From the NCBI GenBank assembly GCA_905221605.1, contig CAJNDS010002848.1:62001-126000 (forward strand): a stretch of DNA of 64,000 nt, given 5' to 3'. A program made the translations under genes and the position numbers. The stretch comes from Symbiodinium natans (lineage: Eukaryota; Sar; Dinophyceae; Suessiales; Symbiodiniaceae). The notes beneath the pieces were generated by a model that did no database searches, was not told where the DNA came from, and saw only the letters and a list, made by a program, of their open reading frames with translations. Each line of letters begins with the position of its first letter. Position 1 is the first letter of the stretch. Positions 37,251 through 47,275 of the stretch are shown here, in pieces.

Positions 37251-37308
37251 GGTTTGCCCCGTGCTGATGGCACTTTTGGCCGCCGTGGCGATCTTCCACG
37301 GCATCCTG
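37251..37308 (+). CDS. Single exon encoding a membrane helix
   Basis: After a gccgag acceptor and before a GC donor, the frame gives VCPVLMALLAAVAIFHGIL, a typical transmembrane segment. It is not phased to 36152-36207; an exon between them is missing. Confidence 0.35.
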
Positions 37309-37532
37309 GCTCAGCCCTACAGCCCCTCAAGCCCCTCAAGCCCTAGCACGCAACATCCCAAATCTGTGAAGCCACAAAAGCCCTTACAAGCGCTAAGCCT
37401 AGAGGAAACCCCGCAAGGCCCGGCAAGGTTTTTTCAGGAAGGGAGGGTTAAGGGACGGGCTGGAGGTTTTAAGGCTGCAGCGGCCTCAAACTGCAAGATC
37501 CATTCCGAGGATTGTGGCCCGAAGTGTTTTTC

Positions 37533-37633
37533 AGTGAGTGAGTGGGTGGGTGAGTGAGTGAGTGAGGGTGAGTGAGTGTGGGTGAGTGAGTGTGGGTGAG
37601 TGAGTGTGGGTGAGTGAGTGAGTGAGTGAGTGA

Positions 37634-37664
<31 letters not shown>

Positions 37665-37665
37665 C
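37533..37665 (+). repeat. (GTGA)n/(GT)n compound microsatellite
   Basis: Tract of gtgagtgagt and gtgggtgagt units ending in about 16 GT dinucleotides. Confidence 0.9.
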
Positions 37666-37775
37666 ATGTGTTCTATTGACAGGTGCGAGCACTCCCCTCC
37701 CTGCATTCCCTACCCTCAACCTGGTCGAACCCCTGGACCGAAACCTTGCAAAAGAAATTGTGAACTGCGCCGCAG

Positions 37776-37890
37776 GTCGGGAGGTCGTCTGTTCGAAGTG
37801 CTCACCTTTGATGAACTTCCTTTCCCGGGTGGGCTGCCGAGGCGGCTCATGGATGGGCATTCCTGGGCCCTCTTCACCCTAATGGCCTGA
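37776..37890 (+). CDS. Probable terminal exon of an unidentified gene
   Basis: After ccgcag, a frame reads SGGRLFEVLTFDELPFPGG and then LPRRLMDGHSWALFTLMA before TGA at 37888-37890. The composition is protein-like and GC-rich, and the stop fits a C-terminus. It may close the upstream gene with hydrophobic exons. No family recognised. Confidence 0.35.
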
Positions 37891-40450
37891 GAGCCCTGTA
37901 CCCTCTCTGCAGAAGCGCTACCCCCAATTGAGAAGGCAAAGAGGCGGGGTTCAGCAACAGCATCGACTCCGAGCCGCATGGCTGCACTAGACCGGCTGGC
38001 GCTGCTGATAAGTTGTGCTTCTTGTTGTGAAGACGCTTCTTTGGGGCTTCCCCGTGAGGTTTTTGGAGTCGCCCCATGAGCTTTAGAAGTTCCAGAATCT
38101 GAAAGCAGTTTGTGCATGATTTCCCTCAGCTTAAGCTGTAAGCCTGGACACGTAGGCATCCTAGGACCCAAGACTTTTGCCGGGTGCCACGTGTTCAACT
38201 GAAAAGCGCGGAAAAGCGGAGCGCAAGCAAGGCCATGGCTTAAAACCGCAGCACAGCAGGGCACACGAAGCAGAGCGCTCTGAAGCTGCAGAGGATGTCG
38301 GGGACGGAGACCGATCCGGAACAGTGCCTCGGCCGAAAACCCTCGAAAGCCCAAAGCGAAAGCTAAGGCGCAGTGTGTTGTGTTGTGCTGTGCTCCAAGC
38401 ACGAATCATGGATCTCAGCTCTTGTATTGTTTGGGAGCCAGCCACATAACCTTCGCAAAGCTGGAAGCCCTTCGCCCCGAAGCCTCCAAACCCTCGGTTC
38501 AAGCCTAGGACTGGACCTTTGCAGGAGTTCTTGGCGCCTGAATGATCCCAACACCCGAGCTGAGGTCTCGTGAGGAGCCCATGGCTCCGACACGCTCGGT
38601 TGACATCTAGGCTTGCTCGTTCCAGGGCTTCGGATGTTGGTTCCGGGTTCGCTGATCAGGTGAACAAGGGGAAAGAGAGGGCTCGAATAGGGCCTGGGAA
38701 TCTAGGATATTTCCCAATCGGAAACATTTTTCCCAGGGTCTTTTGCAAGCGAGAGCCTGTTTAGCATGGGCTGTGGCGCATGAAAATGTAAAGCTTGGGG
38801 CCCTAGGTTTGTTTGCTACCGACCCCAAGCCGCGACCTTCTCAAGCTTTCCCATGTTTTGGACAGTGGTTCTGCACAGCTGCACACGCAATGATCATGCC
38901 CTATCAAAGTACCTCCCGATCCGAGACCTTTCAGTCGAGGGTCGGAGCACATCCCGAGAGATCCCTGGCAAGGCTGCGCCGTCCACTGAAATCAATTACT
39001 TTTGCTGTCGGGCGTGTGCCCGCGATGGCAGTGACGGCAGTGCTGGCAGCCTTCCAAGCGTGGCTGCCAACATGTGTATAGTACCGTGCATAGCTTTTAG
39101 TTTTATGACCACAGATGGAATATGGAGACCCCTCAAAGGCCAGGATGCAGGACGTCCTGAAGCCCACTCTCCACACCGACCCTCACCCTTCGGAGAGGGT
39201 TTTGGCTGTTATAAGCTTGAAGGGTTTTTGAACGCCCTCTCTCCAAGTGAGGGGTTCCTGAATTCTGGTTGCTGGTCCGGATTCAAGCCTTACATCTGCG
39301 GGTTGCTCATCGCTAAGTTGCTCCTGCTCCTGGCACGAGCGGCCACTTTTATAGCGCTTCTGTAGGTTGTAGGTGCACAGAATTCAAAGGCTGGTGGAGA
39401 GCTCGGGTGGCCCTTCTCATTGGGGGTTCAGGAATGTGCCTGCAAGCACCTGGTCTAGACGTGTCAGGATTCCGACTCCCCTGAATTTGTCGCGCATTGA
39501 GGCTCGGGTACTGACGTCCCCGAATTTCTGGTTAGGCCATGTTCTCGCCATGTTCTCACGAATTCTGGGAGTTGAGAATTCTAAGAATCCACTCGCATCA
39601 CCATGGGGTTTCCATGGGGGTTTCATGCTTCAGCTCTTGGAGCAGCGTGGTAAAGCCGGCACAGGGGTACGCCGCCAAGCTATCCTCAGGTGGCAGATCG
39701 TTCGGCCTTTGCTTATTTCACTTTTGCATCATGATGTCCGGCCACGGAGCTGGAGTGATTTGATATCTTTCCGATGGCGAGGCAGTTGTTTTGCTTATTT
39801 GGTTGGCGCTTGGGCGGTTGGGTATGACTGTTTGGCTTGGAATGGAGTCCTTTGATGTTTTGAGACATCTTCATAACAACAGCTTCAGAAAGTCCCCGTT
39901 TTTGTGCCGTTTGTACAGGAAGTCCTCTCGTGGCTTCGTCTCCTGCGAAGGTCACTGGCACCTTTGCACCGGCAGCACAGATTCAGAGGATGGACTGAAA
40001 GAAAGCTTGCATCTCCAGAAGCCCTCGATCCTGAATCCGAGACATGCGCAGGACCGCTGCCGACTAGAAGTTCATCCAAGCACAGCTCTTGTGACGCCTT
40101 CCCAAGCATACACGAAGTATAATTTACATAGACATGACTTTGAACATAGAATCAGCAATACTAGTAGTGTGAATAAAATTCCAACCATAGTGAACAAAAG
40201 ACATTGAAAGTCGCCTGAATCGAGTGAGCACCAAATATTGCGGAATCAAAGATGCCGTAAAGGATAGTGTAAACAAATTATGAAATGATTTAACAACAAA
40301 TATCACCCCAGATCCCAACTTCAGTCGAGCTACGCTGACTGGCCCCCAAACATAAACATGCACCAGTGCACCACAACCCAAACCCTAAGTCGAACCCTCA
40401 ACTCCTTGAACCCGAAACCCCCCCGCTCCCTGACTTCTCCCCTCACTAAG
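37891..40450. other. No confident gene
   Basis: Intron-like C-rich and G-rich tracts, and an AT-rich patch at about 40110-40320. Open stretches such as 38853-39365 look non-coding. Confidence 0.4.
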
Positions 40451-42784
40451 GAGCTAAGAAACGCCGCCCACCGGGCGCTGCAGCGCCTGTCGGGTGCAGA
40501 GGTGGGCATGGTGAGCGGTTTCAGGGGGACCCCTTTGGGATGGATGGCTTTGGGGTATGGCTCAAGTCTATCGAGTCTTGTTATGTGCCGAAGTTTGCGG
40601 AGTGCTTGGGATGTGCTTGGGATGTGCTTGGGATGTGCTCTCAGGGTTTTTGGGGATTGAGAGCTCAAGGTTGCTCTGTGCTCGATGAAAGGGTCAGGCT
40701 AGAACAGTGCAGACTCTCCCCGAGCCTCACATAGACACGGGAGCTTCTAAGCAGGGCACCCTTTTTGGGGTTTCTTCGTTATGCGAGGATTCCGTGCACG
40801 TGTTTCGCCTTCAAAGAGCTTGTAAGCTCTAAGCAAGGCGCTGCCCTCACTCCCCGATCTGCCGAAGGCTGGCTGGGGCCGGGGGTTGTACTGCAGCGTC
40901 CTGGAATCGCGATCTAAAGAGAACGCAGATCGGGGCCACTTTACCTGAAACCCTCGCACTGCCATCGCACTGCTCAGTACCCTGGTTCCGAACGCCCGCG
41001 GGCCGGTGACAACCCTGGAACCTCGAGGCCACCGAGGTGGCGGTCGAGGCGGTCGAGACGCCCGCGCCGGCCTTGCCAGTTGCAGGCAGACGGGGTTGGG
41101 GTTGGAGCTGAGGTGGTTTGATGCCGAGGGCTTGGGGTTTTTCGGGCCTCTTTTCATCTTTTGGGCTGAAAGGTTTCGAACTTGCAGGCTGGGGCCGGGG
41201 CTGCAGGAACTGTGGGACATGTTCTGGTGCTTGTTGGTTGCACCCCTTGGAGCGTCAACGTATTGCTCTTTGGGGGCTCCAACCCTTCTGCAAGGCCCCC
41301 CTCCAATCTTTTTCTCAGAGTTGTTCTAGGATTTGGTTTGGACCAACCTGTGCAGGACTGCCCGTCGCTCCCAAGGCCGGCCCAGAAGATGGGAGGGGCT
41401 GGGGCGAAGTGCTTTTTTGTCATGAGGCATTTTGCCTGAGGCATTTTGGGGCATTGTTTAGTCGCAAGGTGGCCCGGCCCATTTTCCAAGGAGAGGGCTT
41501 CGTCCCCCTTTCGAGCTGAATGTTGGCGAAGCCTCAAAAGGCTTGGGAGACTTTTCAGGTCTGCCTGCTCTTCCCTGGCCAGGGCTCGCAGCTCTCCGGC
41601 CAGCAACAAGGGTCATGACTTGGGATGTTCCCCCTTCTAACAGTCATTCATAGGGGTTATAATTGGGAGGGTACCAGAATCCCTATCAAGGACTGTCAGT
41701 ACAAGGGCGAACATCACAAGTCATGACGAAGAGGATCTGTTTGTTGTAGCCAGCAAGTCAATCCGAAACCGCAGCCTGCAAGCTAGATTGATTAGGTATT
41801 CCACGCAGTTTCTGTGGTGTTCCGGATTTTTGCGCCACACTTACCGAGGTATGTGAAGATGCTCACTGAAGTGAAGGACCCGAGCTCCTTCCTTTGTTGA
41901 GATCTAGGGCCTCTCCCCCCCTCCCAAAAACATCCTCCTAAAGCATCCCAGAGACCTGAGTCCTGCGAGTCTTGAGCACTCAGCCCTACGTCAGCCACTT
42001 GTCCAAAACATCTCATATCTGATCTCAGGCCTCAAACATCGAGACCCCTATAGTAGGCCCGACAAGCCTTAGCGATACTGGGCAGGACCTGCCAGGTGTC
42101 AGGGCTATGCCGCTGGACTCATCTATTCTGGGCTGGATGACCTTCTGGTTTGAAAGTACGCATGCTTCGGCATGGGGAGAGCATAGTGAATCCACGGAGA
42201 TGCGGCGGTTCAACAGGAATGCGCTGAGTGGGTTCGCTTTGACTTCCTTTTTGATGCGACTCGTACGTAGTGAGAGCCGCAGTCGGCCGAGGCTGCAGCA
42301 GGCGGAAAAGATCCTGGACTTCGATGTGCTGAAGCTGTGCATGGAGGGGCCAGAGGCCGTGCGGCTGATGTTAAGGGCCCTTGGTTCCCTTGGTTCTCTT
42401 GGTTCCCGGCGACAAGGTCTTTTGTAGAAGCAGGTGGTGTTGACCATGGCACCAGCCTTTGGCAGGAGCAGCTTGAGGACACCAAGTACTGCCAGCCAGC
42501 CATGTGCCCGGGGGAGTCCGACCGCCCCCAAGAACCCGAGCGGCTCAGGGGTTTAAAGCTATCAGCTCCAGGGTCCTCATACCTTCAAGCCCGGCTCCTG
42601 CTTTCCCTGCTTCAGTTGAGGGGAGCGTCCGACCCTCCGAAAATGAGGGGCCTTGGGTTTCGGGAATCACAGGTCCAGGCTTTGCGCTGGGTCGGTGCCG
42701 GCTCTACTAGCAGCATCCCCAAGAATATTTGGCGGCCCATGTACCAGCAACCTTCCAAGAGAAGGTACATCGCCGGCCTGGCAG
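40451..42784 (+). CDS. Malonyl-CoA:ACP transacylase (FabD/AT-like), N-terminal part only
   Basis: Exons 40451-40501, 41037-41081, 41559-41611, 42283-42355, 42466-42503 and 42765-42784 join in phase (donors GT, GC, GT, GC, GT, GC). The product starts with a helical segment (ELRNAAHRALQRLSGAE) and an Ala/Pro linker (VETPAPALPV). Then come the acyltransferase signatures VCLLFPGQGSQ (first strand and glycine-rich loop), KILDFDVLKLCMEGPE and DTKYCQPAM, continuing into YIAGLA. This matches the FabD order up to just before the GHSLGE nucleophile motif, which I cannot find before the transporter array begins at about 43025 or after it. The enzyme would load malonyl units onto acyl carrier protein for fatty-acid or polyketide synthesis. 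As seen it is truncated, or its remaining exons escaped me. Confidence 0.6.
40606..40640 (+). repeat. Three tandem copies of a 12-bp unit gcttgggatgtg
   Basis: Located in the first intron of the transacylase fragment. Confidence 0.8.
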
Positions 42785-43207
42785 GCGGGCCTCCGATCGA
42801 TGGCTGCGAGACTGCAGGGTGTAGGGCGACAGACCCAAGCCACCCCAGGCGTAAACTTTTCAATTCAGTATCAACGACCCACAAAGCCAAACAAAGCTCA
42901 ACTGGGTTCGCTTGCTCCTGTGCTTAGTGTCGGTGCTATGCCTGTAACATTACCGGTATCTGGGAAGGACTTGGAATGGTCTTGTGCTTGTGCGTCGATG
43001 TGTTCTTCAACCGCGTCATAGTCCTTATAGAGCATCCCTTGTGCAAAAGCTCGAATCGCACCGGGACCCCGTCTCTTTGCTTGCAGCATGCGTGTCGTTG
43101 CAGGGGCAGGCGCATGGCATGTGCATGCAACACTGCAGGGCGTACAGTGGCTCGAGACGCGAACATTCGTCTGCAGCCCCCGCTGAGCATCGCAGAGCAT
43201 CGCAGCC

Positions 43208-46200
43208 ATGTCCGAGGCCGAGGCAGTGATCCGCAACCAGTCCGGCTATATCAACCACACGGCCAAGAAGGATTACGGGCCCTTGGAGTTTACTGGGAAA
43301 ATTGCTGGAGGCCTGAGGCTGGACTTGCGTAGGCGGCTGCCGCTCTACGCGAGCGACTGGACGGATGCGTTCAAGCCGGAGAACTTCCAAAAGTCTTTGT
43401 CGTCCATTCTCTACCTCTTCATCGCAGCTTTGGCGCCCGCCATCACCTTCGGAAGCCGCTTCTTGGACGGCACCAATGGCCAGTTCGGAGTGCTGGAAAT
43501 GATTATGTCGACAGCCGTCTCTGGCATGATCTTCTCCACCTTCGCAGGGCAGCCCTTGTCCATCCTCGGAGCGACCGGTCCTTTCCTGGCTTACACCCTC
43601 GTGGTGTATGACATGGCTGTGGGTGCCGATGTGGAGTTCATGCCCTTCTACTTCTGGGTTTGCATGTGGTGTTCGCTCTTCACCATTTTGGTCGCGGTCT
43701 TCGACCTCTGTGCTCTCATGAAGCATGTGACCATGTTCTCGGAAGACATCTTCGCGGGCCTTATTTCTTTGATCTTTATCATCGACGGAGTTAGGCCCGC
43801 CCTTAGCTGGTGAGCATCGCGAGTGTTGTGTTGTCTGTGCGCGCATGCATGCGCGCGCGAGCGTGCGAGAGTACAGGCCAGAAAGCAAGTGTGAGCGCGT
43901 GAGTGGCTGGGTGGCTGCGTTGCTGGCTGGCTGGATATCTGTGTGTCTGTGTGTGTGTGTGTGTGTCCTGTTGTGCATACGGTGATGGGGCCATGCCCAC
44001 ACGTTTTTTGCTTGCGCTCGTCACCCGTTTTGGATTGCCGAAATCTGCAGCAGAGGCCAGCACAGAGCATTGAATCCTGAACGATCCTGCACGATAGTCA
44101 TGTGCATGAGATTGGGCTCATGATATACCTGTCGCATGAAGGTGAAGATGCTGTCTTGTCGAACGAATCCAACTGCGTGTTGTTTTTGGTTGTGCACGAA
44201 GGTAGGTCAGCAAGTGAAGAACGGCCTAGTTGACACATCGCGGCGTGCCTAATCAACCGCTGACCACTTAAAAAACGGGAAGCATGCACATTGGCCATGC
44301 CGGCTGCAGGCCTATTATCGAGAACTTCTCGGAGAACAAGATGAGCCTGACCAGTGCCATGTTCGAGGCCCTACGTCCTCGGGCGTGGCATCATGCATAA
44401 TTTGTTGAAGTTTGTTTTTGAAATTTGTCAAAATTTGTCGAAATTTGGCGAGGCCCTGCTCTTCATGTACACCTTTGGCTTGGCGACCTACCTGTCCCAC
44501 TTCCGCCGCACGCCTTGGCTGCTCCGGCCCATCCGCAACCTCATGGCCAACTTCGCAGTGACCATCTCCCTGGTCACGGCCTCGGCCCTGGCAGCGATCT
44601 ACTCCAGCGACACGAACCTGAGAATGCTGAGCGTCGACGCGGACTTCTCCCCGAACCTCGTCTTGTCGGATGGCAGCAAGCGGCCCTGGGTCGTGAATCC
44701 CATGGGCATCGAGCGCGACTTCCCGGCCTGGGCCATTGCTTACGCGATACTGCCAGCAACCTAGACCCAGAGTAGAGTAGGCCTTCATTCTTCTTTAGGG
44801 TTAGGTTGTAGGCCTATTATACGCCCTTTCAAACCAAGAAGGGCACCCTTTTAATTCCTAGGTTGCTCTTGGGTCCAGGCAATTGGTTTCGCCGTGCTGG
44901 GTTACCTGGACCAGAACCTCACGTCTGTGATCGTGAACAGGCCTTCCAACAACCTGCAGAAGGGGCCAGGCTATCATCTGGATCTGTTTTTTGGCAAGCT
45001 CTTGCAAGAATCATGTTAAATTTGTAGCAGGTTCCCGTTATATGGGTCAGAGAGATAATACTTTTACAAGGCAAAAAACAGTTGTTTGAGGTTTGTCAGG
45101 GGAGCTTTGACGCTGCCCGTCTGCGCCGTATTGGGCCTGCCACTGTCGGTGGCCTCGACGGTACCTAGCATCACCCACGTGATCTCGCTGACCACCTATG
45201 AGGTGAAGCAGCTGCCGGAGGGCGAGCGCAAGGTACCGAGCAAGGTCGTGGAGCAGCGTGCGACGAACTTTCTGATTCACGTGCTTATTGGCTGTGCGCT
45301 CTTCCTGGCGCCGGTGCTGAAGTTCCTGCCCCGGGCCGTGTTGCAGGGCGTGTTCTTCTACATGGGCATCGCAAGCTTGACCGGTAACAACCTTTTCGAC
45401 CGCCTCTTCCTGTGGCTGATCTGGGACCCGGCCAAGTACCCGCAGTACCACTACATCCAGAAGCTGCCCATCCGCCGCGTGCACCTCTACACCATGGTGC
45501 AGGCAGAGTGGCTTTGGAAGATTGATTGGGGTTGTGACTATGGTAGCGACCGTCCACAGCCCGCAGCCTTTCGGGGCCTAGTTAGGGCCTAGTTGCTAGA
45601 AAGCTGGCCTGGTCTCTGCAGCGATCGCTTCATTTTTTTTGGATTCTCTCTCTATATCTCACTTGTTGAGTTTATGTTTTTTCCTCTCTCTATCTCTCTC
45701 TGTCTCTCCCTCCCTGTCTGTCTGCCGCCGCGTTGTGAGGGTCTTAGTCCAGTTTCCCGTTCTCACTCCACTTGTTGGTGACTTCATCTCCCTGTACACA
45801 TGCTACTGGTTGCAGCGAGCGCTTGCTGCGGCATTCGTGGTGCCAACTTAGTGAGCACATGCTCACGCGGCGTTCATCAGCCTAAAGTTGTTCTTCTTGC
45901 CAGGTGGTCTGCCTCGGCATCTTGTACGGTCTCAAAGCCATCAAGGAGACTTCCGTTGTCTTCCCTTTCTTCATGGCTTCCCTGGCCATCATCCGGAAGG
46001 CGTGGGGCAAGAATCGTCCAGACATCTTGGCGCAAGGGTGCACTTTTCCTCACATAAGACCCGCTCATCTAAGCCCCCCCCCCCGCGCCATCTGCAGGCC
46101 ATGCGCTTCCTCTTCACGCAGGAGGAACTGGAGCTGCTGGACAGCCTCCCAGCTGAGGAGGAGGACGGCAAGGCGCTGCCGGGGTTCTCTTTCCTACTAG

Positions 46201-46622
46201 TAGATGTTTGAATGCGGATAGTCATGGATCGTCAGTGTAAATGTCTGCAAGAGTGGCCCTGCCAGGGGCTGAGCCCGGAGCAGCCGGACTTGGTCAACCT
46301 CGAGAAGTCCAAGGCCACTGGCAGACCTGGCAGCTTTTGCGGGGTTGTTGGGGTTTCGGAGTTTAGGCTTTCGGACTTCGATTTGGTGATGTACTTGTGC
46401 GGGCTGTTCGTTGCCGGTTTCAGGGCTTCGTCTGCAGATCTTCTTCGCAAGTTGGGGATGCTGGCAAAGCTTTAGTCAAGGGTGATGGTGAGAGATGCCG
46501 CTGGTATCGCTTTGCCAACATGTCAGGGTTCAGGAATTCGGGTTTGGCGGTTTCGTGTGCAATGGCAAGCCTGTCAGGAGAACGATGAGGGAGAGCCTGC
46601 GAAGGCCCCTATGGGGGTCTGA
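43208..46622 (+). CDS. SLC4/BOR1-like anion transporter, array copy 1
   Basis: Exons 43208-43809, 44310-44367, 44453-44755, 44879-44993, 45105-45502, 45904-45999, 46098-46172, 46266-46313 and 46578-46622 (1740 nt, 579 aa). It is a plasma- or organelle-membrane anion exchanger of the HCO3-/borate family (PF00955). It lacks the long cytoplasmic N-terminus of animal SLC4 and is close in size to fungal Bor1. Motifs: GGLRLDLRRRLPLYASDW, TNGQFGVLEMIMSTAVSG, FAGQPLSILGATGPFLAY, SENKMSLTSAMFEA, GYLDQNLTSVIVNR, PSITHV and PVLKFLPRAVLQGVFFYMG, then an acidic tail ENDEGEPAKAPMGV. Only intron 1 has a GT donor; introns 2-8 have GC. The exon 4/5 junction (45105) is the least certain. Exons 8 and 9 were accepted because copy 4 keeps them in frame despite divergence. 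The likely substrate, bicarbonate or borate, cannot be told from sequence. Confidence 0.9.
43928..43969 (+). repeat. (GT)n tract in intron 1 of copy 1
   Basis: ctggctggctggatatct followed by GT dinucleotides. Present in copy 4 (about 55982-56026), deleted in copies 2 and 3. Confidence 0.85.
44364..44457 (+). other. 85-nt intron flanked by a 9-bp direct repeat (introner-like)
   Basis: Intron 2 of copy 1 (44368-44452, GC...AG) lies between two copies of cgaggccct (44364-44372 and 44449-44457), exactly one intron length apart. This is what insertion with target-site duplication leaves. The interior is rich in aaatttgtc and gaaatttg sub-repeats. The same intron occurs in all four copies. Confidence 0.6.
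45610..45722 (+). repeat. CT-rich tract in intron 5 of the transporter
   Basis: A tctctctctatatctc and ctctctctgtctctccctc tract, also present in copies 2 and 3 with small differences and absent from copy 4. Confidence 0.8.
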
Positions 46623-46800
46623 GCCACCGCAGCCCGCCTTTGCCCTAGCAAAAGTAGGCAGATCTTCTTCCTTCTTCGGATGGAACCGTTAAATGGGGCC
46701 TGAAGGGCCTGCGAATATACAGAATTCGTTGAGGTTTTGGCTGATTTTGGCTCCTTGGAGCTGGCTGGCGGGGCCCTTGCTGCAGCAATGGGTTCGTGCC

Positions 46801-46916
46801 TGACAAACCCTTACATCCAAGCAGCACTGGCCGGAGCGCTGGCGCAGACACTGCCCCGGCTGGTCCTGGCGCTTGGATCGTGGTGCCCTGAGTGGGCACA
46901 ACGGTGCCGGGAACAG
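46801..46916 (+). other. Conserved 116-bp spacer block downstream of the transporter gene
   Basis: Present in every unit (46801-46916, 50794-50909, 54793-54908, 58693-58808). Copy 4's block differs from copy 1 at only about 4 of 116 positions, although the sequences on both sides are much more diverged. One frame reads NPYIQAALAGALAQTL and LVLALGSWCPEWAQRCREQ, but two of the differences are non-synonymous. It could be a 3' UTR element, an alternative exon or a conversion patch. Confidence 0.5.
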
Positions 46917-47275
46917 AAAGTTCAGCTTTGGGAGGCCGTCGCCACAGGCGAACATCTCCAAATCTACCCTGTACAGCCCCCGGCGCCAAACCCTCTACCC
47001 CTCATGCACACGGTGCGGAAAAGGACGAGCATGACTCCACTCTGAAGGCCTTTGCACATGAGGTAATGTCGTAGGACTCCGTACCCAGTAAAGAGCATCC
47101 CTCGTCAATGCCTTCCGACAAAAGCTCGAACCACAAGCGCCTTCTGCGCACCCCTCCGTTTTGCTGGTCGCATGGTCTCCGCAGTTGCAGGTGCGTGACA
47201 CGTGTATCGCAGGGCACGCAGTGGCTCGAGACACGAACGCCCGCCTCACCGCAGGCCCCCTGAACATCGTCAGCC

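Noticed and set aside
41006-41329. RGG-rich 107-aa ORF
   Set aside because: It is the alternate frame of the Ala/Pro linker exon of the transacylase, then runs into intron sequence.
42283-42355. Exon first read as another HEAT repeat
   Set aside because: With FPGQGSQ upstream and DTKYCQPAM downstream, the CMEGPE stretch fits the malonyl transacylase order much better.
46098-46211. Transporter C-terminus ending LPGFSFLLVDV at 46211
   Set aside because: Copy 4 does not conserve it. Instead an AAG|GC (or GAG|GT) donor leads to exons 8 and 9, which stay in frame and similar in copy 4.
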